Assembly: GCF_019649055.1 (NCBI RefSeq)
Contig: NW_026570279.1
Span: forward strand, 1-64,000
Length of the DNA: 64,000 bases
Direction of reading: 5' to 3'
Origin: Paramacrobiotus metropolitanus
Taxonomy: Eukaryota; Tardigrada; Eutardigrada; Parachela; Macrobiotidae
Below, one piece after another: positions 18,903 to 30,500 of this stretch (position 1 is its first letter; each line of letters opens with the position of its first letter). The translations under genes and the position numbers were made by a program. Under the pieces are notes generated by a model. The model was not told where the DNA came from. It worked only from the letters and a program-made list of their open reading frames with translations, and searched no databases.

Positions 18903-20469
18903 TTAAACTTTCTCCTGGTTCTCGAAGACTGCCTCCAGCCAGTACGTATTCACAGAGCCCTTGCCCTCGAAACAAAAACACAACCGTAAAACACCAAAGG
19001 CCGGTATATAGCACGAAGCATCAAGGGCAATATTTAAATTGTGTCGCGCACAAAAATGACTTGCGTACAAAATGACTGCATATTTCTATAACGGTAACAT
19101 TAATACCATACATGAGAAATAATTTAAATTCTTACTTTCACATTGATTGCCCCACGACTGATAAAATTCAGAGCGGGATTATGGGCAGCCAGGCCGTATG
19201 TCGTCGGGCTAACGTGGACTTTACCAGCTAATATGACAGCGGGCATGAATTACAATTGTGTTCGTTTAAAATTTTTCGTATAATATTTATATTAGCTTCA
19301 ATCTAAATGTGAACTTATATACCGGTTCCAGTCGATTCCATCCGGCTGGCTGTGTTAACGGTGTCCCCAAATCTGACAACGCACCAAAAGCTCGTGAATA
19401 AGGCACTTACTACGTACAGTTTTCAGATTATAATCGATTGCATCGCTGCATGGTACTTACAGACAATATCGCGGAGATTTCGTTCCCACGATACCGGCAA
19501 CTACCGGACCTAAATATAATAAAAAAAATATGTAATGTTTGCATTTTTCAAGAAACATACTCGATATAAACAACTTCCTCCATATAATCTTATTGAATGG
19601 ACGAAAATACCATAATATCCGAATTATTATTATGCTGCGATATAACGCACCCTGTGGTTTGAAGGGCACTCTCCCGTGGACTGCGAAATAATAAACGCCC
19701 CTCAAAAATACTGCACCGGCATGGCTAAGAAGCACCACAAGCCAGTTATAGTGGCCAATGAAATTAAAATTTGGTCCCAGTGCTTCTTAGCTGATTAGTT
19801 TTGCTGGATATGCAGTCTGTCACTAAGGTCTGGCCAAATACGTAAGTACGTTTTCATATAAATAAAATAGTATGAAATCTAGGCAGCAGTAACAATTAAA
19901 ACTAGGCAGCAACAATCTCCTTCCCCCCTGGCCGTTATAAATGTCCCTTGCTGTAATAAGCGCCCTCTATCGAAGCTCTTGAAGACAAACCCAGGGACAG
20001 CTTGCATTCAACGATAAGCTTTTCTAAGTGGGAGCACCTGAATTGATTCCAATGCGTGCGGTCAACTTAAAGTCCACAGCTTTTGTGCCAGAAAACGTCA
20101 GCGGTACTGCCAGCAGCGCAAAACTTAATTTACACAGTTCGATGGCGTGTTCGTCATGGGGAAGCGGAACACCGCTAGAAATCTACGAATAAAAAAATTC
20201 ATAAAAAAGTGCTAGCATTGTTACCGGAAGGCCACCAATCGCGGCGTACCATGTAACAATCGCCAATTGTTTCCACCTTATACGCATTAAACATATAAAC
20301 TAAACCGTCGAATCGTGAATGGGTGGTGTTTAGTACATCTATCAGTTCCATGGGAGTACAATGCCGCATTAGAATGGCAAATGCTGGAATATCACTGAAG
20401 AGAATGGACGTACTGCTGAAAGACTGCGCAGGGATGGGCTCTTTATTTCGAAGACGCTGAATAATCGAT
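18903..20469 (-). CDS. Cyclase exons 15-20: guanylyl cyclase catalytic domain
   Basis: Exon 15 has STSILFSDIPAFAIL (first metal Asp) and YKVETIGDCYM (second Asp; the Glu of KVE is the guanine-recognition residue). Exon 16 has SSGVPLPHDEHAIEL and LTARIGINSG. Exon 17 has PVVAGIVGTKSPRYC (Cys of the purine pocket), exon 18 FGDTVNTASRMESTGT (transition-state Asn and Arg), exon 19 GKVHVSPTTYGLAA and SRGAINVK, exon 20 GKGSVNTYWLEAV and the stop. All key residues are kept, so the enzyme should be active on GTP. The C-terminus is short, ending about ten residues after TYWL. Confidence 0.93.
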
Positions 20470-23400
20470 CTGCAAAATAACTGCATTCATCTAGAAGTTC
20501 ATGCTGTTCTTTAAGAAAACGCCCTTAACAGTTACCGTGGAAGTATCTCGGCAAGAAGCGAATCGGATTTATGCATTTCATCGACCAGATCGGCCGTTTT
20601 GACTTTGACCTTTTCCTCTAGATCCTGCGCCTGTCGGTCCAACAGTGTGAGCATGTGTGAGACGACATTCTTCGGCAATTTGGGCAGTTGCCGAAAGACA
20701 GCAAGAATATTCTGGCACGTGGGGCGCAGCGATGACTCAGAGGAGATGCAACTTTCCATGACGGCATTCAGTGTGGTCAGATTATTGCTGGTGTTGACAC
20801 TGGTCGCACCTTAAAAGAATAACAGTTAATTATAATACCCAAATACGTAAATAATATGCATATGAACCGCCGCGAAAAATTGAACATTACCGGTTCGAGT
20901 AATGACCATATTGCATATTTTCCCAAATTGAAAAATATCATCGTTCCTGGATCCTGTTGTTGCTTCGCCATCGTAATCGTTCGCCAATAAACGGAATAGT
21001 CGCTGGTAACCCGCTTGACCGACTCTCAATGTAAATCGACTGTTAATAAAACAGGCCTCCATAGACAGATCGCCGTGGTAACATAGCGGTGAGGCTTGTA
21101 TATAGCTGATGCCCTGCAAAGTTCAATGTACATACTGTCGCTTTAACCGGGTCACCAGCTTGTTTATCTTTTAATAACACGCTAATTCACTGTTATATTC
21201 ATCACTGTTCAATATCATATTATTATCTTGTTTACAGATGGTTTAAAAGCCAAACAAAGTAGTATGTTTTACTGACCTTTATTAAATCGTACATAAATGA
21301 CAGCCGGATAGACATATCACTCAGAATGTTCTTCTGTGTCATAATGTGCCACAAGCTTCCTCGTTGTGAATATTCGCTTAGTAAATACCCTGGAACTCCG
21401 ACTGCGTTCACCAGTGCTCCATAGAAAATGCCGACGTTTGTATTGGCTAATAACCTTTGCATCTACAATCAGTGAGAGCCATACTCATCACCAGTTTATT
21501 GTAATTTAGCGATTTACGGATTTTTGCCTCAATGAATCAGACGGTTACTAACACAGATCAGATGACTAATAAGCGAGCTATTGCGCAGCCAGGCTTTCGC
21601 GGAGATTTTACTGGATACACGCACAAAATACACCGGCTGGTGATCCAGCTGCAAGTTTCCGTCGTTGTATGACACTATTTGTTTCCCGTTTATAGACTGG
21701 TTTGCCAGTTCATACGGTAGCGAGGAGGCAGTCAGGAATATATGCGAAACAGTTAACTGGTTCACCTTTCGCCTACAAAACGACAAATTGTAGATGTGCC
21801 GTTTAAAAACTTCAAATTACTAGCTTCCACATTATATTGTTTCAACAATTACGTATAAAATCACGTCATCAGTAAAACCGGTATACTGACATATCAGCAC
21901 ATGAAAGTCGTACAGCAAAACCTGCGTAATTAGAACACCTACGGTTTTTTCCAAAGTGTTCAGTGTTCGTATTCGTTGAGCCTTAATAAGCACGCAAAAT
22001 CTCAGATTAAAACCCACCGATACAACCATCCCGCGACCACGGCGATTACGATTATACTCAGCAGTGCGACGCCGGCAAATATCGGTCCCAAATTTACTGA
22101 ACAATCTCAGAATTACCATAATGCTTGGCAGTGTTGGCAAGACGTAATAATTTACATACTCGTATGGTCCGGACAATGTTCACCATCGAAACCACAAACT
22201 GGATAGTTGGACGGAAACTGTGTTTGGTTGTGCCACACCCAGAGGCTACTGTGAACAACCTTTATGGTTTGGTTTTCTGTGTCAAACACGGCAGCCGTCT
22301 GCAGAGCGTTAAAATTCCCCGCTTTAATATCTGACGCTGTTCAATGATAATATCAGCTTGATGCACCTCCATTTGTCCGTTCGCTGTATTGAGCCGCAAG
22401 ATCGGTACCCGGAAGGCGACACTTCCGTCCCGCGTCAACCTGGTTACACTAAAGGGACGATTGTACACTCGGTCTTTGAGGCGTCGGGCCAACGCTTGAG
22501 GCCGGAAGTACTCCACATTGTCCCACGATCGATTCACAATCTAATTCAACATTCATTACACCGGTAAGTGTGTTAAACGCGATTATACAGTAGTAATAGA
22601 TATAACTTATTACCTCAGCGAAATTCATCAAGAGGTTGTACATGATAACCGTCGCATCGTTACGCTAGAACCAATCGGCTTTTAAATATACATACAGCTT
22701 AGGACAAAATGGTCGCATAGGCCCAAAACCCGAAACAATGCTTAAACGGCCATTCGCTGTTCAAAAGTACGCAGTGCGCAATCGGCCGTTCTCTGTTCAA
22801 AACTACTTCCGGCTGTCGACTGACCGTCGGCTCAAGCAAATTAATATAATAATAATGTTGATTTTATTAAACTTCTAACTTCCGTTTCTGCTTTGTTTTC
22901 TTTTTGTTTATTTCACTCGTTCCGTAAAATATGGCGGTAGAATGGTTCGCGGAAGATATGTTGATGCAGATTTAGTCAAAACTGTTTTTACGTTGTACGA
23001 GAAAGAAGGCAGTTCAGCCAAAGTCAGCAGATATGTCCGAAAATCGCAAAGCTGGGTGATCAGGGTGCTGCATCAATACGACAAGGAAACGGGTGAACGC
23101 AAGGTGAAACATAAGAAAGGAAGACCGAGAAAAACAACAGCCGAAGAAGACCAAGCAGCCATAAATTTTTTGAAAGAAAACCGAACACTGAGTGCAGTTA
23201 AAGCAGCAGCAACTCTTCAACTCCCGCACAAAACCCTCCTGCGAAGACTGCAAGAATACGGTGCACGGAGAAGTCAAGCAGTTGCTGATGAACTAACCTC
23301 AAAGCATAAAGAAGACCGATTCTATTGGTGCCTGTGGAAGCGGGAACAGCTCCTTGAAAATCCTGCTTTTTTCCACTCGGTGATCTTCTCGGACGAATGT

Positions 23401-26400
23401 ACGTTCAAGTTGTCAGGGGGGCGAGTCGAGGTATGTATGAAGTGGTGTTCACACTTACGAATACGTACGTAGGGCTGACTAGCACTTCCAGGCACTGAAA
23501 GATTCCGTCCAAAGTTTTTGCTTTTTAAACAGATATGGCTCTTTCCTAAAGAAAGCAGATTCTCCGAAAACCTCCAAATCAAACAGTCACGCCAAAACAA
23601 GGGAGGAATCGCAGTGTGGGGTGCGATCTGCGCTGCAGGCCCAGTTGCGTTGGTGCGATTCCAGGGGACAATGAATTCCGAGAAGTACGAAGAGGTGTTG
23701 TTCGATCAACTCCTTCCTTACCTGGACGAAAACGGTCGCGATCTCACCTATCAGCAGGATAACGCACCGTGTCACACCTCCGCAGCCATGAAAAAGTTCT
23801 TCGAGACGGAAGACATCAACGTGATGCCGTGGCCAGCAAGATCGCCTGACTTGAATCCGATCGAAAATGTGTGGGGACAAATGAAAGACGTTATGGCGCA
23901 GAAATTCCCGAAAAATTTAAGAGAACTAGAACCTCTGATAAAAGATGCTTGGGAAGAAGTGTGCACTCCAGAATATTGCGAAAATTTGATTAGTTCCATG
24001 AAAAATCGCCTAAACGCGTGTCTTTATAATGGCGGGGCACGCAGCAAGTACTAAAATGTGATACTGTGATTTGCACCTTTTGCGGTGGTAGAGTTAGTAT
24101 ACGAGTCAATGGAGATTTATTTGTGCGCAGTGGTTGTTTTTCTGTCGTACTCTGTTTGGTTTTGTTATTAAATTTTGGGTGGGTATGCGACCATTTTGTC
24201 CTAAGCTGTATGTCGATTACGCCTTGTGTCTTTGATAACACAGTATTGTACAGCGTTCATAAAGCGTACGATTCTGTCTGGAGCCAGAGTTACGTTATAC
24301 ACATCCACAGATATGCGGGCAATGTCGTCAAATAGATCCTCCAGATCATCCCACTTATTTCCGAACGATGCAACAGCGATGAGTGACTGAAAAGATTCAA
24401 ATGCCACCTGCAAACACAACAGAGCCAATTTGTTTACATGCTGCAACATGTATATACCTACTGTAAAGGCGTAGCATGCCGTAAAATTCGCAGTGTGTTC
24501 AGCGTCGCCCATAATTTTTGTTCAAATAATAAGTGAAAGGTTTTTTGGATGAGTTATGTACAAAGCTAATTCTTTAGTTGACACAGTGAGTTTTTCTACC
24601 TTATCGTCTTCCTTGTTTTCTCTCCATGTAATTCGATAGGTTATGCCAGGCTCCAGGTCAAATGCCAGTGTTAAAAACACCTGTCAAAAACAATATTATT
24701 TAAGTATTACAGTATAGATATAATCACTACCGGCAGATAGAATAAAGCTAACTTTACATGTTCTCCATTCGTCATATGCATTTCATGGGCGCTGATCTAC
24801 AAGTAACGTAACATGCACAAACAATTTAATTTAATCTCATCGCATAGAAAAAATATTGAGTATTTTGCGCGAACTTACCATAAATTCACGCAAAAGCTGA
24901 GGATACATAAAAACGATTATCACTACAATAAAACACAGTATATTTAAAAAAAATCAAATTAATCTGAGTTAATGTAAACTGAGTAGTGTGAGCTGGTTTA
25001 CCACGAGTTCGAGTACGCATAAAGGTCAGCACTTCGCGATATTGTCTCGGGGAAAACTCGGTTACTTCCGGATTAAACACGTGGAATTGATTGGCACCGA
25101 CTTTGCTGTACAGCTGGCTGTGGATAAAAGTATCGCAGAAAATCGCCGGCACAAAAATGCCGTGCGTTGGACACCACAAACCAATATCTTTGGTCCATCC
25201 AAAATGTAGCAAGATAGCGGCTATACCGGCTTCCATGGTCGCACCGGGCATGGGTCCCAGTTCTGCCATAGTGGGAAAGCGTTGGAACTGCTCCAGATCA
25301 CCATTCGGAGGGCTTAAGCTCAGAAAAAGCAGATCAGCTGCTGCAATATCATAACACAAAGAAAATCATATTCGAGCCTCCTCCTCGGGGGTGTGCACAG
25401 CGGGTACGCGTCATCACCGGTAGCAACGGAAATTTTCCGTGTGCGTAATACTTAGTATGAACGTGAACGGGATTAAACTGACTGACTTCCTTGTTGAATA
25501 AATTCAATTTGAATTTGATCGATTCGACGTTCCCCATTGTATTCGAAATGGAAAGTCCGCTAATATACAAAATTAAAACCAATGCATTGATTGGGTAGGC
25601 GATACGGAAATCCGTTAAGGAAATCCGTGACGGATTTCCGTCATTATCGGTATGGCGTTTCAGCGGCGAAGCCATCCGATGTTCTCGTTGGCGTCCGTGA
25701 CGTAGCGGACGGGCCTGTTTCGGACACTGCAGCCCTTGGTTCGAGAGCAAACACCGGTACTGCCCTTTGCTCAGGGCAGCTGCGAAACTGACTGCCGGCA
25801 ACAATCCTCACCGCCACTTGGCCCCTCAGCAAAAATATCCAGATGAATGAAACAAATATAATAAAAAAATTCATTTGATGAATTACGGTGTAAGGCCTGT
25901 TTATAAGTTTCGGTAGTCCTTGCGCATGCTGACACCTTTTTTTGTCTATTTCTATCGAAAGAACGTCTACTTGTTGAATGGTGACTTAGGCGTGAAAAAA
26001 CTCAAAAGCAAACAAATTAATAAAAAAGCCCCCTAAACATGCTTTTTCCGTGAGATCTCCTTGTGATACAACTTGTGCGGGCCTAAGCAGTTTCATTTAT
26101 GCCTCGCTCTGGTCCATGTCAATCCATACATAGTGCATTTTTACACTTAAAATATATAGTTTTATGATCTTTCAATTCTAAGACGAACATTTGGCTGGAG
26201 AATTAATCTAATAACTCGCCTTAACTGACTGTTGTTTGTCTGTGCCTTCCTAGATCCTTTCAGTTAATCAGCCTAAATGTTGCGCCGCAGAGAAGCTGTT
26301 TTTGTTGTTGTAATCTATTTGTCGGCAGTTAACACTGGATTCCGGTCGAAAGCATTGCAATAATTCTCTAAAAAATATTCGGACCCACCGGTAGTAAATT

Positions 26401-27492
26401 TGGCAAGCTCCAACTGTGCACTGTCGCACCAGTCTGCAACAGTAAACGATACAAAACTGCTCCAAAGCTTTCACAGAATATTGTGATTTCCATATGGCGA
26501 AAAGCGATCGTTCGTACTACGTTATGATCGCAATTTACAAGCATGATCGCCTGTAAATTTGTCAGTATTAAATGGCCGTGTTTGCATCAATTGTTGGCTA
26601 CCATCAGGATCAGAATAATTAAGCAGTGCTAGTCAGGGGCCTTTTTAGACAACACCCCACACGCCAATCGGTTTTTTGAATAAACCCATTGCAGATTAGG
26701 AATCAGCGAATTTTTTCGATCTGGAAAAACTATCCCACCTTGAAAAATAAAATGTCCAAGTTTTTGAGACAGGTCTGAACCTGGTGTGTCGAGGTCCCGA
26801 AACTTGTGACTGAGCGGCTCTATAATTTTTCTGATGGCAGATTCTGAATCAGCGCACCTCGTTTGACTAGAATCAGTGGTTGAAACCCGAAAAACAGCCT
26901 TTCCCCCTGGGGCGCTATTGCGACCGCCGGAGGTGGCGGTACCGTGTGGGGCACTGGACCCCTCAGGGGCGACATTTTATTTTTTAAGGTGGGATAGTTT
27001 TCCCAGATCGAAAAAATTCGCTGATTCCGAATCTGCAATCGGTTTATTCAAAAAACCGATTGGCGTGTGGGGTGTTGTCTAAAAAAGCCCCTGGTGCTGG
27101 TACTGTTCTAGCGACTTACCCCCGGCAAGGATCAGCGGGAGAGTTCCGTTAAATTCTTCTCCCAAAGATAGCATATGCTGGTTAAAATACGCTCCAACAT
27201 ACGGAATGATAGCCTCGTACGCGTAATCACACGGATATGGATATCCATCTTTCGGCATGTACTGGGCCAAGTTTAATGTCGGCAGAACCGTCAAATGAGT
27301 CGAAACCAAAGGGTATTTCTTCGCTATCGACAGCATAGTGGCATCGTACGCTGGTTGCATAACTTCGTACCCAAAGATATCGTTATTGGTCATCGTCACA
27401 GTGGCGACGGTAATACTAATATTTAGACATTGTACACAGCTGATGAAAATTAAGTATGAAGCCCAGACAACAGAGCACTGATGTGAAAGCAT
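18903..27492 (-). CDS. Receptor guanylyl cyclase (natriuretic-peptide-receptor type), 20-exon gene
   Basis: A single-pass membrane receptor that makes cGMP from GTP. Exons in order with matching phases: 27492-27120, 26433-26389, 25340-25002, 24922-24879, 24796-24731, 24680-24600, 24407-24252, 22664-22614, 22540-22160, 22096-22027, 21772-21553, 21462-21277, 21113-20891, 20809-20536, 20469-20250, 20182-20038, 19509-19461, 19372-19323, 19227-19136, 18965-18903. All have GT-AG borders; the joined frame is about 1042 codons, the usual family length. The order is signal peptide, ligand-binding domain, one TM, kinase-homology domain, signalling helix, cyclase. The 5' end of exon 8 and the 3' end of exons 7 and 10 are the least certain. 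Exon 9 is one base short (see findings). No upstream start is nearer than ATG 27492-27490. Confidence 0.9.
20536..20809 (-). CDS. Cyclase exon 14: end of kinase-homology domain and signalling helix
   Basis: It reads VMESCISSESSLRPTCQNIL (the 'C-RPT' end of the kinase-like domain), then NVVSHMLTLLDRQAQDLEEK, VKVKTADLVDEMHKSDSLLA and EILPR. This is the conserved coiled-coil dimerisation helix that couples the kinase-homology domain to the cyclase. Confidence 0.9.
20891..21772 (-). CDS. Cyclase exons 11-13: kinase-homology domain
   Basis: Exon 12 carries LLANTNVGIFYGALV, LLSEYSQRGSLWHIM and DMSIRLSFMYDLIK; exon 13 carries GISYIQASPLCYHGDLSMEA and CFINSRFTLRVGQAGYQRL. These match the pseudokinase of membrane cyclases ('EYC-RGSL', 'HG-L-S-NC-VD-R-VLKV'). 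The HRD motif is HGD, as usual for this non-catalytic regulatory domain. It normally represses the cyclase until ligand binds. Exon 11 (LQLDHQPVYFVRVSSKI) is the more variable start of the domain. Confidence 0.88.
22027..22096 (-). CDS. Cyclase exon 10: transmembrane segment
   Basis: It encodes NLGPIFAGVALLSIIVIAVV followed by AG and W, a single strong hydrophobic helix. The acceptor TTGTTCAG and the 1-nt phase carried from exon 9 (donor GTATGT) fit exactly. The donor is less sure: GTTGTA at 22026 keeps phase, while GTTTTA slightly downstream does not. Confidence 0.8.
22160..27492 (-). CDS. Cyclase exons 1-9: signal peptide and extracellular ligand-binding domain
   Basis: Exon 1 begins MLSHQCSVVWASYLIFISC (signal peptide), then SITVATVTMTNNDIFGYEVM, the start of the ANF-receptor fold. 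The 45-nt exon 2 adds DWCDSAQLELAKFTT; exon 3 gives ADLLFLSLSPPNGDLEQF and the FGW motif. Exons 4-5 read VIIVFMYPQLLREFM then ISAHEMHMTNGEHVKLALFY, matching the family's 'LRE-M-AAH-GMTNGEYVF'. Exon 8 (NDATVIMYNLLMNFAE) and exon 9 (NRPFSVTRLTRDG, LNTANGQMEV, then VCGFDGEHC) complete it; the CGFDGE-C signature before the membrane is classic. Some of these exons are very small. The Tc1-like element sits between exons 7 and 8. Confidence 0.88.
22695..24208 (+). mobile_element. Tc1-like DNA transposon, apparently complete, inside a cyclase intron
   Basis: Length 1514 bp. The first 25 bases (CAGCTTAGGACAAAATGGTC plus GCATA) match the reverse complement of the last 25 exactly. TA flanks it at 22693-22694 and 24209-24210, and the target is extended by ACA/TGT into a small palindrome. 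It carries a spliced, uninterrupted DD34E transposase. Opposite in orientation to the host gene, it sits in an intron that would be only about 70 nt without it. Perfect inverted repeats and an intact frame suggest a recent insertion. Confidence 0.95.
22942..24054 (+). CDS. Tc1-like transposase (DD34E) with one intron
   Basis: Exon 1 is 22942-23430 and exon 2 is 23533-24054, joined across a 102-nt intron (GTATGT at 23431, TTTAAACAG ending 23532) in phase 0, giving 336 residues. The N-terminus has two helix-turn-helix units (DADLVKTVFTLYEKEGSSAK and LSAVKAAATLQLPHKTLLRR) with a GRPRK hook between them. The catalytic triad is FSDECTF, QQDNAPCHTS and DLNPIENVW, with 34 residues between the second Asp and the Glu. 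Transposase binds the terminal repeats and cuts and pastes the element into TA. Without splicing, exon 1 would read into a stop soon after the first Asp. Confidence 0.95.
25606..25645. repeat. Short palindrome built on GGAAATCCGT
   Basis: ACGGAAATCCGT, AGGAAATCCGT and ACGGATTTCCGT occur in a row, making a hairpin of direct and inverted copies inside intron 2 of the cyclase gene. Confidence 0.6.
26634..27093. mobile_element. hAT-type MITE in intron 1 of the cyclase gene
   Basis: The ends are CAGGGGCCTTTTTAGACAAC and its near-mirror GTTGTCTAAAAAAGCCCCTG, with inverted similarity extending over about 110 bp per side. The flanks GTGCTAGT and GTGCTGGT form an 8-bp target duplication with one change. 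TIR starting CAGGG and an 8-bp duplication are hAT hallmarks. About 460 bp, non-coding. Confidence 0.85.
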
Positions 27493-27504
27493 AATAATCA
27501 ACAA

Positions 27505-30500
27505 TTAAGTATAATAGACAAAACAGTGGACGAAGGTGTTCCGGTAAACTATTCTGTATAAGACGTGAAGCATTGCTTAAGGGTTGTTCCAAGTGCACGT
27601 TATCAGTCCTACCGCAGCTCATACAAATCGGTGCAATAACATGTCGCCGCAGAGTATACACAAGCTTTGTTGATAATATTTCCGTAGCAGGTGGATACAC
27701 TCGGTTGATATACGAGTACTATCGCTGGTACTGTTTTTCTCAATATATTGCAACAGACAACACTGGGATATCATGTTCATAATAATGTGTCCAGCCAGTA
27801 TTGGGGATAAGCCGGATGCGTTGGCGTTAATACGACCGATCACTGTCAAGTACCTACTGTAGAACAACTCGGTACCTGAATATGATCCCTTTTTTACAGT
27901 GTAAGTTGTACGACACCATCATAAGGCGAGCGGTTTTATTCAGAGTCAACCGCACTGTGCGATCGAAGTCTCCAGGCAGCCAACAGTTGTGAATCATGAA
28001 TGTGTTCCTGCAACGTAGGTCTGCCTGAACCGTTAAGATTAATATTCTTTAAGCGCCGGGTTGCCCTATACATACGTATTCCTGTGCCTTTCATCGAACA
28101 AAAGCCGTCCTACTCCGGGAAATTTGCGCAGTGACAGCCCTCTGACACGGACATCTATAGTACTTCCGACAGCTGACCAAATAACCTTTACTCAACGACA
28201 CTTGAAAGCCATAATTCTGTATACTACTAGTACTAGTTTCAAGAGACGCGTAGTTTGCTGATGCTATGACACTTTATTGCAGTACGACGATCTAAGACTA
28301 AATGGGCACGTGTAGCCGGCAACCGGTTACCGTATTAACATCTGTGCCAGACGAGACTATAGTAACAGGTGTGATTATAGTAACAATACATTGTGCGTGG
28401 TGTAACTTTTCCTTACAACACAAAATTGATAACTTAAACAATGTAACTGGTTGCTAGAAAAACACCATGCCAGGGTACACTGGCCAGCTCCAACTCAGAA
28501 AATTTTGATTTTTTGCGGAAAGGTAGCACACCTGCATGGTATATGTAAGGGAAATGGCCCGGTACATGGTGTCGAAAGTGGGATACATACACTAATTCTT
28601 TCGCTTTCGCGCACTCCAAATCACTTTTTTGTAAAACTTCATGTCATTCTAAAGCTAATGATTTGTAAATATTGTTCTGAAAACCGTTTGCGCGCGCAGT
28701 CTCCGGTTGCCGAGATACAAAGTACTAAAATGGGTGAAAAGTTTAATTAATGCATTGTTGTGTACCAAAAGTCTGGTTATCACCCGATCTTATGGAGACT
28801 TTGCTGTAAAAGGCACATGGCCAGGAAGTCGAATTGAACCAATATCAGATCCATAGCATTTTTTTCCGATTTTAAAATAAATTCCACAAATTTTAAAATT
28901 CTTTTTTAAATTACAGGAAAGTGCTGTGAACCTGAAATTGGTTCACTTTGGACCTTATGGCCATGTGCCTTTTGAAGCGAAGTTTCAAGAAAATCGGGTA
29001 AATAGCCAGTCTTTTGGTACACAACAATGCATTTGAACTTTTCACCCATTTTAGTACGCCATATCTCGGCAACCGGATGTGGCGCGCAAACGGTTTTCAG
29101 GATAATGTAAGCAAATCATTTAGCTTTAGAATGATATAAAGTATTACAAAAAAGTGTTTCGGAGTGCGCGAAAGCGAAAGTTTTAGTGTATGGGAGTTGC
29201 TGTATCGCAAGGAGATTAGCTTCGAAATCGGGACGAGGCCTTACGATGCTGGATATGCAACATCCTTATTCAAGAAATATATATGTTTCAGCTGCTATGG
29301 TCGAGGTTGGCGTGGCAAAATATCACGTACTGCACAATGCAGTATAGGTTTTAAGCGTACATTGCAGTAGGCGAGTACCGACTGTAGCCGTGGACTCTTG
29401 CATCTGCCTAGCACCGATGTAAATGAAATCCGTGCAATAATTCCACGTCCCATGCCTCCCCTGCCTAATGGTAGACTGCCAGGTACACCTAGCAAGCTGC
29501 CACTCAGGGGTGGTGTTCGGCTTGAGCAAAAATCGTTGTGGTTTATCGGAAAGCCAACCCATCCTTAATCTGGATATGGATGCCGGCAACTATCCTTAAG
29601 GCCGGTTTGATCGGAACCTCCCTCGTAGAGGAAACTAGCAAGCTTTATACTTCGTAGCCACTACAGAAATGAGTGATAATTATGACAATGAATCCGTGGA
29701 TTACGACTATGACTTTAAGGTCGTACGTTCAGGATGATTCACATTTTTATTCGTTCATTCGAACCTTTTGTTTGATAAGAATACGAATAACAATTGTGCT
29801 TCATTTTTTTAAATTTTTGAGCGGTAACAATAACTGCGGGTTAAAAAAAAATATTTGTGGTTTAGTTAGGCTGTTAGGTTAAGTTCAGATATTTTATAGC
29901 GTGTTACATCGCGTTGACATATCCATTTACCTTATTACCATGCTAAGCTTTGCCTCTTTCTAATGGAAATTACAGTTATTAGATCGTGTAACTAGATGCG
30001 CTGATCGGGATGTTTTAACGTGTTACTACATAAGGCTGCGTTCTCGTAACTAATAAGTACTTGCATAAGAGCGGCTTTCACATGATAGGAAACTGCTACT
30101 TATACCATGAAATGTGAGTCACATTGATGGAAGCATGTTGGGTTGGACGTTTGCACTGTACGGCTTCGCTGCCATGGTCCCCTGTGCTTAATTTGCCTGG
30201 CTTAAGATTACGATACACGCCTTACACATTGACCGCTGTTTGTTGAGGAAACGAAGCAGCAATGGGTTAAACGGGAATCTGCGGGATTAATTCTTATGCC
30301 TTCCCATGTTGAGGCCATCTTAACCGAATCAATAATAAAATTACAGTACTGAGATAACGGGTTAATCTGTACGCAGCTGACGATAGCAATAACATAGCTC
30401 TAACATTTAAGTTACCGTATTACGAGGTACATATCCATATTACATATCCGGCTACACTATCTTGCAGTATCCAACGCGACGTGATCTTCGAAAGTTACCA

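Noticed and set aside
20236-20250. Apparent frameshift in the cyclase domain after CYMV (CYMVRRDWW)
   Set aside because: Using the donor directly after CYM (ATG|GTACGC) and the acceptor at 20182 gives CYM-ISSGVPLPHDEHA in phase, which fits the family. The frameshift disappears.
24413-24599. Minus-strand frame starting GDAEHTANFTACYAFT, a possible cyclase exon
   Set aside because: Exons 24680-24600 and 24407-24252 join in phase without it and match the family order. It lies in the intron between them.
25349-25804. Minus-strand 151-codon frame between cyclase exons 2 and 3
   Set aside because: Exons 2 and 3 join directly in phase (FTT-AADLLFLSL). The frame has no family similarity and includes the GGAAATCCGT palindrome.
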